From: Streptosporangiaceae bacterium
Lineage (GTDB): Bacteria > Actinomycetota > Actinomycetes > Streptosporangiales > Streptosporangiaceae
DNA: 6,185 nt
Assembly: GCA_030045215.1 (NCBI GenBank)
Contig: JASIBJ010000097.1
Location: forward strand, 1 to 6,185
Reading direction: 5' to 3'
Shown: one piece after another, positions 1 to 6,185 of the stretch
How the letters are laid out: every line of letters begins with the position of its first letter
How positions within the stretch are numbered: position 1 is the stretch's first letter
Program-made: the position numbers and the translations under genes
The notes under the pieces: model-generated
Seen by the model: only the letters and a program-made list of their open reading frames with translations
Told to the model about the DNA's origin: nothing
The model's database searches: none

Positions 1-794
1 TCAAGTTCGAGGCCGTGCTCGACCGGGCCGTGGCTCTGGGATTCGACGCGGTTTGCACCGGGCACTACGCCGGCCTCGAGCCCGTGCCTGGCGCGGCCGG
101 CCTCCGCCGGCTGGTGCGCAGCGTCGACGCCGCCAAGGATCAGTCGTACGTGCTCGGGGTACTGACCAGCGGGCAGCTGAGCCGGGCCATGTTCCCCCTT
201 GGCGGCAGCACGAAGGAGCAGGTGCGGAAGGAGGCGGCCGACTGTGGCCTCGGCGTGGCCGACAAGCCGGACAGCCACGACGTGTGCTTCATTGCCGACG
301 GCGACACCCGCCGCTTCCTGCAGAGCCAGCTTGGTCGCGCGCCAGGCGACATTGTCGACACCGAGGGGACCGTGCTCGGCACCCACGACGGGAGTTTCGG
401 CTTCACCATCGGCCAGCGCAAGGGCCTGCACATCGACCGGCCCGCGCCCGATGGCAGGCCGCGGTTCGTGCTGAGCATCGAGCCGGTGTCCCGGACGGTG
501 ACGGTCGGACCCGCCGAGGCGCTCGACGTGTTCGAGATTGAGGCGAGCAAGCCGGTCTGGTCGGGCTGCGAGCCGCCGCGCGGGCCGCTTGACTGCCAGG
601 TTCAGTTGCGCGCGCATGGTGAGGCGTATCCGGCCGTCTGCGAGGCCGAGGGCCCGGCCGTCAGGATCACGCTGTCTGCGCCGGCCCGCGGGATCGCCCC
701 GGGCCAGGCCGCCGTTTTCTACGAAGGTGATGCCGTCCTCGGCTCCGCCACCATCGCCGGGACTCAGCCCCGACCGGGTGATCGGCGGTCCTGA
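1..794 (+). CDS. mnmA: tRNA-specific 2-thiouridylase MnmA, 3' part (5' end outside window)
   Basis: MnmA makes 2-thiouridine at the wobble position U34 of Lys, Glu and Gln tRNAs in the cytoplasm: it adenylates U34, then transfers sulfur through two cysteines. The reading frame (first full codon at 3) is open at the left edge and begins KFEAVLDRAV, the segment right after the family's CNxxIKF motif. The PP-loop SGGVDS and the first catalytic Cys therefore lie just outside the window. Visible are CTGHYA (nucleotide pocket), KDQSYVLGVL, and SHDVCFIADGD, whose Cys codon at 285-287 is the second catalytic cysteine. FTIGQRKGLHI opens the C-terminal beta-barrel. About 263 of a usual 360 or so residues are present, and the GTG at 15 is internal, not the start. 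The stop is TGA at 792-794. The last 31 bp overlap the convergent acetyltransferase frame. Identification is firm. Confidence 0.96.
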   Translation, partial: KFEAVLDRAVALGFDAVCTGHYAGLEPVPGAAGLRRLVRSVDAAKDQSYVLGVLTSGQLSRAMFPLGGSTKEQVRKEAADCGLGVADKPDSHDVCFIADGDTRRFLQSQLGRAPGDIVDTEGTVLGTHDGSFGFTIGQRKGLHIDRPAPDGRPRFVLSIEPVSRTVTVGPAEALDVFEIEASKPVWSGCEPPRGPLDCQVQLRAHGEAYPAVCEAEGPAVRITLSAPARGIAPGQAAVFYEGDAVLGSATIAGTQPRPGDRRS

Positions 795-1468
795 TGCGTC
801 GGCAGCAAGCGCGCCGCGAGCCGGGGCGCCACGACTGCCGCCGGCCGCCGGGCGGGCCTCCGCTGCCGAGCCGAGCGCACTAACGACGGGCGAAGCGATG
901 TCGGCCGAACGAGCGTCGGTACCTCCCGCAGGCGCGGCACGTCAGCGTCTGTAATGCCGGCAGTTGGCTTCTGGAAAAGCATGGCCGAGGGGTAGTCGAC
1001 GTAGTCGCACTCTCTGATATAGGAGAATCCGCGCTTCTCGTAATATTCGTGCAGCATCGTATTCGTTGTCCACACGTCTATTCTGATCCAGCCGGCGCCG
1101 TATTGCGCGGCCGCCCACTTGCCCGCCCAGTCGAACAGTTCATTGCCGATAGCCTGGCCGCCATAATCGCGGCATACAATGAGCCGCGAGACGTAAACGG
1201 CAGGATCGGTGCTCTCCGCATCGGTCCAGAGTTTGGGATTGCCCCGCGGTCGGCACGAGATCGTGGCGACCGGGCGGCCGTCGTCCTCGACCATCCACGT
1301 GCACTTGTCACGGATGCCGCGCCTGACCCGTTTGTCACGCCGACGCTCATCCGGCCAGGGCTTCGACCACTGGTCGGTGCCCTTGTCAGCCAGCCAGGCC
1401 GCCGCCTCGTCGATGAAGCCGAGGATGATCGGCATGTCATCGTTCTCAGCGGGGCGGACATGAAGCAT
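764..1468 (-). CDS. GNAT family N-acetyltransferase with unusual Arg/Pro-rich C-terminal tail
   Basis: Predicted cytoplasmic acetyltransferase that moves acetyl from acetyl-CoA to an amine; the substrate is unknown. With the ATG at 1468 the protein has 234 residues. The GNAT fold begins at once (LHVRPAENDD) and includes AAWLADKGTDQW, LYV-type strand AVYVSRLIV, the acetyl-CoA loop RDYGGQAIG (about residues 100-108), WIRIDVWTTN and the terminal EYYEKRGF. The core ends near residue 170 at LFQKPTA. The remaining 64 or so residues are rich in Arg, Pro and Ala, have no recognisable domain, contain a TTA leucine codon (881-883) and run 31 bp into mnmA. In-frame GTG (1480) and TTG (1522) starts would add 4 or 18 residues; none has a strong Shine-Dalgarno, so the start is uncertain. 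The core is low in G+C (48% over 1021-1080) and uses codons such as AGA, unlike its neighbours. It lies 177 nt downstream of a GntR gene and is probably co-transcribed with it. Family certain, function unknown. Confidence 0.85.
   Translation of the reverse strand: MLHVRPAENDDMPIILGFIDEAAAWLADKGTDQWSKPWPDERRRDKRVRRGIRDKCTWMVEDDGRPVATISCRPRGNPKLWTDAESTDPAVYVSRLIVCRDYGGQAIGNELFDWAGKWAAAQYGAGWIRIDVWTTNTMLHEYYEKRGFSYIRECDYVDYPSAMLFQKPTAGITDADVPRLREVPTLVRPTSLRPSLVRSARQRRPARRPAAVVAPRLAARLLPTHQDRRSPGRG
799..869 (+). terminator. Possible mnmA terminator (8-bp inverted repeat, long GC-rich loop)
   Basis: TCGGCAGC (799-806) and GCTGCCGA (862-869) are perfect inverted arms starting 4 nt after the mnmA stop. 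They enclose 55 nt of very GC-rich sequence that can fold further. There is no T-tract, which is usual in high-GC actinobacteria. The element lies inside the arginine-rich tail of the convergent acetyltransferase. The long loop makes this a weak call. Confidence 0.3.
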
Positions 1469-1594
1469 CAGGCTTGCCACTTTCTGCTGGTCGCTGGCTG
1501 GTGCGGACGAGCGCTTAGCCAAAAGGCCGCGACGGCATTGGCGTAGCCTGGCGCTTCGCTGGGTGGAAGCCTAGCTTAGAGCTTTTCGGACATG

Positions 1595-1633
1595 CCCCGA
1601 GGGCTATCGGGGGGAGTTGCCCGCTCACCGGGC
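1595..1633 (-). terminator. Two short hairpins between GntR 1 and the GNAT gene
   Basis: Read on the minus strand, the first structure after the GntR 1 stop is GCCCG-5 nt-CGGGC (1619-1633). It is followed by CCCCGA-6 nt-TCGGGG (1595-1612). Both are short, GC-only or nearly so, and lack a following U-run. They may cause partial termination and lower GNAT expression relative to the regulators, or protect the upstream mRNA end. No convincing separate promoter for the GNAT gene is visible in 1469-1645; otherwise I see nothing in this gap. Confidence 0.35.
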
Positions 1634-1645
1634 TCCGCCTCGACC

Positions 1646-2419
1646 CTACCCGCCGGCTGGAATAGTGACCTTGATTTCAAACCAATTCCGATCAGCCGGA
1701 TACACTGTGACAGTCAGCCTTATCGGCTCGCCGTGCTGATCATATGCGGTGCGAAAGTTCTCGAATACGGCGACACGCCCGTCTTCGGGGAGCTTAAAGA
1801 AACTCGTCTCGGTGGCCCCCGGCGTCCGAACCGTGATGACATCCCGGTAGCCCACCTGTTCGATACCGAACTCGCGGCGCAGATACTGAACCGTCCCCTC
1901 CTTGATGTCAACAGCCTCGATCAGCCGACTCGCGCCGCGGACCGTAACCAGTTCCATGGGGTAGAAAGAGGTTTGCAGCGAATAGGGCTCGTCGTCGACG
2001 AATCGCTGCTGGTGCCTCAGCACTACCTGACTGCCCGGTGCCAGGCGCAGTTCGACGGCCACGAGTTTCGTAGCCGGCTGTATCTCTATCCGCGGGACCG
2101 TGCTCCGGGGCGCGCGCTGCTGTCGGCGCACGTCAATGTAGTACTGAGCCTCCTCGCCGGTGCCGAGGTCATGGGTCGCGGACAGGCTGGTGACGATCGG
2201 GGTGATCTTGGGCCGGACGAAGGTGCCCTGGCCCGGGTGGGCCTCGACCAGTCCCCTCGTGGTCAGCTGCTTGATCGCGTCGCGCACGGTGCTTCGCGAC
2301 GCGCCCCAGGTATCAGAGATTTCCTGCTCGGTCGGCAGCTGGTCGCCCTCCGCGAGCCTGCCGGCCTCGATGTCCCGCTGCAAACTGTCGGCGATCTGAC
2401 GGTAAAGGGGATCAGGCAT
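1646..2419 (-). CDS. GntR family transcriptional regulator 1 (HutC type, winged helix plus UTRA domain)
   Basis: DNA-binding regulator of 257 residues, normal for the HutC subfamily. Residues 1-68 form the GntR winged helix: PLYRQIADSLQ, then LPTEQEI, the recognition-helix region GASRSTVRDAIKQL (about 39-52) and the wing GLVEAHPGQGTFV. Residues from about 95 to 245 match a UTRA effector-binding domain, with RHQQRFVDDEPYSLQTSFYP, YRDVITVRTP, VFENFRTAYD and RLTVTVYPADRNWF. UTRA domains bind small molecules, often sugars or amino acids; the ligand cannot be read from the sequence. Its ATG (2417-2419) overlaps the end of the upstream regulator as ATGCCTGA and has only a weak Shine-Dalgarno (GGGACGGG), so it is probably translated by coupling. 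It is a clear paralogue of GntR 2. The gene's 3' end is less GC-rich than its neighbours (55% over 1681-1740). Confidence 0.93.
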   Translation of the reverse strand: MPDPLYRQIADSLQRDIEAGRLAEGDQLPTEQEISDTWGASRSTVRDAIKQLTTRGLVEAHPGQGTFVRPKITPIVTSLSATHDLGTGEEAQYYIDVRRQQRAPRSTVPRIEIQPATKLVAVELRLAPGSQVVLRHQQRFVDDEPYSLQTSFYPMELVTVRGASRLIEAVDIKEGTVQYLRREFGIEQVGYRDVITVRTPGATETSFFKLPEDGRVAVFENFRTAYDQHGEPIRLTVTVYPADRNWFEIKVTIPAGG

Positions 2420-3242
2420 CGCGGCCCGTCCCGGCCTCGGCCGATCTCGGGCTCCTCATCATGCGGGCCTGCGCCGGGACTACCCCGGAGAACACGGCGA
2501 ACTCGTTCCGATCCGCAGCGAACACGCTGACCGTCAGCCTGAACGGCCGGTCCTCGGTGTCGAAGGCCGTCCTGAACGTCTCGAACACCGAGACCCGGCC
2601 GCTGTCGGGCAGTTCGAAGAACAGCGTCTCGGTGACGGTCGGGGTCCTGACGGTGATCAGGTCGCTATACCTGGCCTGCCGCAAGCCGAGCACCTCCTCC
2701 AGGTACGCGCTGGTACCGGGATGGATCGCTTCGGGCGCGAGCAGCTGGGTCGCGCCAGCGTGCACGAGCGCCATCGGGTAATACGACGTCTGAAGCGAGA
2801 ACGGTGCGCCATCGATGAAGCGCTCCTGGCGCCTGGAGACGACCGAGGTGCCGACCGGCACCTGCAACTCCTCGGCGACCACGTCGGCCGCCTGGAGGAC
2901 GGCCACCTGCGGCCTGCTGGCGCGCGGGCTCCTGCCCTGGACCACGACCTCGGCCTCGAAGGCCTGGCCCTCGCCGCCGCCAAGTCCGGTCTCGGGATCC
3001 GCGGACAACGTCGTGATGAACGGCTCCGCTCGCTCCACGACATAGGTGCCCTGTCCCGGCCTCGTTCTCACGAGCCCGCGCGTGGTGAGCCAGCGCACCG
3101 CGTCGCGCACGGTGTTGCGGGAGGCGCCATACCGTTCACGCAACTCGGGCTCGGTCGGGAGCCGCTGGCCCGGCGTCAGGACGCCGGCCTCGATCTGCTG
3201 CTGCAGGTCTTCTGCTATCTGCCGGTAAAGCGGGCCGAACAT
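2412..3242 (-). CDS. GntR family transcriptional regulator 2 (HutC type, winged helix plus UTRA domain)
   Basis: First gene of the minus-strand group, 276 residues. The winged helix at residues 1-68 has PLYRQIAEDLQQQIEAG, LPTEPEL, recognition region GASRNTVRDAVRWL and wing GLVRTRPGQGTYV. The UTRA domain follows (about 95-250), with RRQERFIDGAPFSLQTSYYP, YSDLITVRTP, VFETFRTAFD and RLTVSVFAADRNEF. Over the first 68 residues it matches GntR 1 at 43 positions by hand alignment. It carries about 20 extra C-terminal residues (ARMMRSPRSAEAGTGRDA region) that GntR 1 lacks; this tail carries the stop codon into the GntR 1 start. The ATG start at 3242 is supported by GGAGGT five nt upstream (3248-3253). 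Related actinobacterial regulators often repress their own promoter; the repeats upstream suggest this here, but the ligand and regulon are unknown. Confidence 0.93.
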   Translation of the reverse strand: MFGPLYRQIAEDLQQQIEAGVLTPGQRLPTEPELRERYGASRNTVRDAVRWLTTRGLVRTRPGQGTYVVERAEPFITTLSADPETGLGGGEGQAFEAEVVVQGRSPRASRPQVAVLQAADVVAEELQVPVGTSVVSRRQERFIDGAPFSLQTSYYPMALVHAGATQLLAPEAIHPGTSAYLEEVLGLRQARYSDLITVRTPTVTETLFFELPDSGRVSVFETFRTAFDTEDRPFRLTVSVFAADRNEFAVFSGVVPAQARMMRSPRSAEAGTGRDA

Positions 3243-3245
3243 CGC

Positions 3246-3262
3246 GTACCTCCAGGTACCTC
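3246..3262 (-). promoter_or_regulatory. GntR 2 ribosome binding site within a 7-bp direct repeat
   Basis: On the minus strand GAGGTAC occurs twice, exactly 10 bp apart, just before the start codon. The proximal copy is part of GGAGGT, five nt from the ATG, and is the likely Shine-Dalgarno; the distal one gives a second, poorly placed GAGGT. The same bases also form an inverted repeat GTACCT-CC-AGGTAC (3246-3259). Confidence 0.7.
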
Positions 3263-3263
3263 A

Positions 3264-3414
3264 CATCCCTACAAAGAGGAAAGCTGGACCTAGTGGAATC
3301 AGGCTAGCAATCCGAATCTTTGGGCTCGAGCTGTTGCCCTCCAATCGCGGGCATGTCACCCTAGGAGAGGATCCAAATGTAGGGATGGCTAGAACTATAG
3401 GTTTGATAGGGATG
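3264..3414. repeat. Three copies of TAGGGATG in the GntR 2 promoter and leader
   Basis: TAGGGATG occurs on the + strand at 3380-3387 and 3407-3414 (27 bp apart), and inverted as CATCCCTA at 3264-3271. The 3264 and 3380 copies extend to a 10-bp perfect match (CATCCCTACA at 3264-3273 against TGTAGGGATG at 3378-3387). The 3407 copy has one extra base in its flank (TTTGATAGGGATG against TTTGTAGGGATG for the inverted copy). Their placement in the promoter spacer, at the predicted start site and next to the ribosome binding site suggests operators, or leader-RNA pairing. The binding protein is not known; the neighbouring GntR proteins are the obvious candidates. Confidence 0.6.
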
Positions 3415-3422
3415 AGACTCAA
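3394..3422 (-). promoter_or_regulatory. Sigma-70-type promoter for the GntR 2/GntR 1/GNAT group
   Basis: On the minus strand TTGAGT (3422-3417) and TATAGT (3399-3394) are separated by exactly 17 nt. They match the TTGACA/TATAAT consensus at 4 of 6 and 5 of 6 positions. Transcription would begin near 3387, giving a leader of about 145 nt before the GntR 2 ATG. The surrounding 60 bases are only 45% G+C, far below the coding regions. It is the best promoter-like match I found in the window. Confidence 0.7.
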
Positions 3423-3445
3423 GTTCTGGTCACCGCCGGGTTCGC

Positions 3446-3461
3446 GACTCGCCGGCGAATC
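3446..3461. promoter_or_regulatory. 16-bp near-perfect palindrome in the divergent region (possible operator)
   Basis: GACTCGCCGGCGAATC is self-complementary except at one pair (the C at 3448 against the A at 3459), with a perfect 10-bp core TCGCCGGCGA. Its near edge is 23 nt beyond the -35 of the minus-strand promoter, and it lies upstream of the small membrane gene. A dimeric regulator could bind it, but a GC-only core can arise by chance in such DNA. Confidence 0.35.
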
Positions 3462-3535
3462 ACGACCCGCCAGCCAACAGTGAGGCCGGGCCACTCGACC
3501 AAAGAGGACGACGCTGGTTGGAGGTAAGGCCAGCA

Positions 3536-3790
3536 ATGGCAGCACTCGGTGCGATCATTTTCGCCGCTGGAGCGGGGTTCGGGCTTGTCGTGGTGGTCAC
3601 GGTCATCGTGATCATCGGCGTCAGGCAGGAAGAGCGCTATATGACCCTCGAGCACAGGCAAGCGCCGAGCGCCCTGGCTCAGTTCGCCCGAATCATCGTC
3701 GGCCGCTACGTCCGCAAGGAACAGAACGGCGTGACCGGCCGGGACGAATCCAATGGCTCGCGCGAGCACAGCACCAGCTCGAGGTCGTAA
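3536..3790 (+). CDS. Small single-pass membrane protein of unknown function
   Basis: The 84-residue product starts at ATG 3536, ten nt after GGAGGT (3520-3525). An in-frame TTG at 3518 would add six residues but overlaps that Shine-Dalgarno, so the ATG is preferred. Residues 4-29 form one very hydrophobic helix (LGAIIFAAGAGFG followed by a Val/Ile-rich run). The rest is hydrophilic: RQEERYMTLEHRQAPSAL, then LAQFARIIVGRYVRKEQ, then a Ser-rich charged end. By the positive-inside rule the C-terminal part faces the cytoplasm. There is no cleavable signal site or lipobox. It may belong to a conserved actinobacterial small protein near the MetE-like gene, but I do not recognise a named family. It is followed by a strong hairpin, so it may be transcribed alone. 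I see no good + strand promoter upstream. Confidence 0.72.
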   Translation: MAALGAIIFAAGAGFGLVVVVTVIVIIGVRQEERYMTLEHRQAPSALAQFARIIVGRYVRKEQNGVTGRDESNGSREHSTSSRS

Positions 3791-3814
3791 CCGGCCTGAG
3801 GGCCGCGCCTGACC

Positions 3815-3861
3815 GCCGCTGCTGCACCGCCGCGACGGCGGGGGCGCGGTGCGGCAGCGGC
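3815..3861. terminator. Strong 16-bp hairpin, terminator-like, after the small membrane gene
   Basis: Arms 3815-3830 (GCCGCTGCTGCACCGC) and 3846-3861 (GCGGTGCGGCAGCGGC) pair over 16 bp with a single G-U wobble around a 15-nt loop. It starts 25 nt after the membrane gene stop and ends 52 nt before the MetE-like start. No T-tract follows, as is common in high-GC actinobacteria. An alternative inner hairpin CCGCCG-CGA-CGGCGG (3827-3841) competes with it. It probably insulates the two genes. Confidence 0.65.
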
Positions 3862-3901
3862 CCGGCTCGCCGCAAGCACGCGGCCTGTCGGCCCGCGCCA
3901 T

Positions 3902-3907
3902 TAGGCT
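3902..3907 (+). promoter_or_regulatory. Candidate -10 element for a leaderless MetE-like mRNA
   Basis: TAGGCT fits the actinobacterial TANNNT -10 pattern and ends six nt before the GTG start at 3914. Transcription would begin at or next to the start codon. No Shine-Dalgarno lies between 3890 and 3913, which fits leaderless translation. No TTGACA-like -35 is visible 16-19 nt upstream (the area reads CACGCGGC), so support is partial. Confidence 0.45.
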
Positions 3908-3913
3908 CTGAGC

Positions 3914-4942
3914 GTGGAAAAGCAGAGCCAGCAATTCGCCTGGCCGGAGGCGAGCGCGACTGGTGTCGGCTCGATGCCGGGAACGGACCCGGCGCAGGCC
4001 TGCCGGGTGGTGTTCGGGGAGCTGCCTGACCTGCCCTACCTGCCCGAGCTGCCGGCCCGCGGACCGGGGGCCGACCTCACCGGCCGGAGCGCCGCGTTGC
4101 TCCTGGACATGCCGGTGCAAACGACCACCGGGGGCTGGAAGCTGGCCGAACGGCCCGGTCGCGACGCGAGCCGGGCGGCCGGGTTTCTCTCCCACGACCT
4201 GGACACACTCGAAGAAGTCGCGGAGGGATACGAAGGCGTCCTCAAGATACAGGCCAGCGGCCCGGTCACGCTGGCCGCGACGCTCGAGCTGACCCGCAGC
4301 CTGGACCCCGCGCTGTCCGATCAGGGAGCGCTGGCTGACCTGACCGCCTCGCTGGCGGAAGGGCTCGCCGCCCATGTGGCCGACGTCCGCAAGCGAGTTC
4401 CCGGCGCGGCCGTGATCCTGCAGCTCGACGAGCCGTCGCTTCCGGCCGCGCTCGCCGGCCGGGTTCCGACGGCAAGCGGGCTCAACTTCGTCCGCGCGCT
4501 TGAGCCGGTGACCGCGAGCGAGCGACTGGGAACTGTGCTCGCAGCCGCCGGGGGCGTCGCCAGCACGATGGTGCACTGCTGCGCCGGACACGCCTCGTTC
4601 CGTGAAATAGCCAATGCGGGCGCGAAGGGCATCGGTTTCGATCTCGGTCTGCTCAGCAACGCCGATATCGACCTGGTGGCCGAACTGGCCGAGGCCGGGG
4701 TCGAGCTGATGGTCGGGGCGCTACCGACATGGGCCACGGAGCGGCTGGTGAGTGGACCGCCGCTGCGCGCGAGGCACACCGCCGAGGCAGTGGTCGAGCT
4801 GTGGCGCAAGACAGGGCTGGCGCCTGAGCTGCTGGCTGCCTCGGTCGTGATCACGCCGACGTGCGGGCTGGCGGGCGCGTCCCCCGCAGCCGCGCGGGCC
4901 GCGCTCGAGCACTGCCGGGAAGCGGCGCGAATCGCGCCCGAG

Positions 4943-4960
<18 letters not shown>
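3914..4960 (+). CDS. MetE-like (vitamin B12-independent methionine synthase family) methyltransferase, short form
   Basis: The 348-residue protein corresponds to the C-terminal catalytic barrel of cobalamin-independent methionine synthase, which moves a methyl group to a zinc-bound thiol. Full MetE is about 750 residues; the N-terminal folate-binding half is absent, so its methyl donor and true substrate are unknown. Seen: GVGSMPGTDP near the N-terminus, QLDEPSLP (Asp172, Glu173), zinc-ligand-like HCC (His221, Cys223), Asp243 possibly replacing the usual Glu ligand, and PTCGLAG with Cys317 as the last ligand. The actinobacterial form is conserved beside ligA; M. tuberculosis Rv3015c, next to ligA, is a likely counterpart from memory. 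GTG 3914 is chosen because the conserved FAWPxxSATGVGSMPG start follows closely and no better start exists. ligA begins 43 nt downstream and may be co-transcribed. Family firm, reaction not. Confidence 0.88.

Positions 4961-6185
<1,225 letters not shown>

Noticed and set aside
1049..1546. + strand open frame of 165 codons
   Set aside because: It is antisense to the GNAT core, which has a clear acetyl-CoA loop; no motif is present in the + product.
1469..1645. Separate promoter for the GNAT gene
   Set aside because: TAGGCT and TAAGCT on the minus strand fit TANNNT, but neither has a usable -35; read-through from the GntR genes is simpler.
1592..2530. + strand open frame of 312 codons
   Set aside because: It is antisense to GntR 1 and the end of GntR 2, both of which have full, recognisable domains; the + product resembles nothing and ends in a Pro/Arg/Ser-rich stretch.
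3403..3408. TTGATA as a -35 for a + strand promoter of the membrane gene
   Set aside because: It matches TTGACA at 5 of 6 positions, but no TANNNT occurs at a workable distance downstream; the sequence is better explained as part of the minus-strand promoter spacer and repeat.
3261..3545. Minus-strand open frame of 94 codons upstream of GntR 2
   Set aside because: It spans the promoter, the repeats and the GntR 2 leader, starts within the membrane gene and has no family resemblance. A real gene there would conflict with the well-formed promoter.
3419..4591. Long minus-strand open frame of 390 codons
   Set aside because: It lies opposite the MetE-like gene and the membrane gene, its product is low-complexity Arg/Gly/Ala-rich with no motif, and the + strand frames have clear family matches.

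Overview
The window is GC-rich, roughly 70% G+C by hand count in ligA. The proteins look actinobacterial: an MnmA with the KPDSHDVCFIADGD stretch, a short MetE-like protein with GVGSMPGTDP, and two HutC-type GntR regulators of a kind common in Streptomyces and its relatives. GTG starts, a terminator-like hairpin without a T-tract and a possible leaderless mRNA also fit. The genus cannot be fixed from this piece.

Layout. Positions 1-794 (+) hold the C-terminal two thirds of mnmA, the tRNA 2-thiouridylase. Running the other way is a three-gene group read from about 3400 down to 764: GntR regulator 2 (3242-2412), GntR regulator 1 (2419-1646, overlapping the first by 8 nt) and a GNAT acetyltransferase (1468-764), whose arginine-rich tail runs into the end of mnmA. 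The + strand then has a small one-helix membrane protein (3536-3790), a strong hairpin (3815-3861), a MetE-like methyltransferase (3914-4960) and the first 394 codons of ligA (5004-6185, cut by the window end).

In many actinobacteria mnmA, the short MetE-like gene and ligA lie close together and point the same way. The antisense GNAT/GntR/GntR group, lower in G+C in places (48-55% in sampled 60-base lines), therefore looks like an accessory insertion into a housekeeping neighbourhood. That is inference.

The most interesting part is the 293-bp divergent region between GntR 2 and the small membrane gene. It holds a good sigma-70-type promoter facing the regulators (TTGAGT-17-TATAGT). Two copies of TAGGGATG lie in its spacer and at the predicted start site, and a third, inverted copy lies just upstream of the GntR 2 ribosome binding site. 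The outer pair is complementary over 10 nt, so they could be DNA operators, two halves of a leader-RNA pairing, or both. The likely circuit is an autoregulated regulator pair controlling itself and an acetyltransferase with an unknown substrate. I see no CRISPR array, transposase, tRNA or rRNA, and no clear new defence or biosynthetic system.
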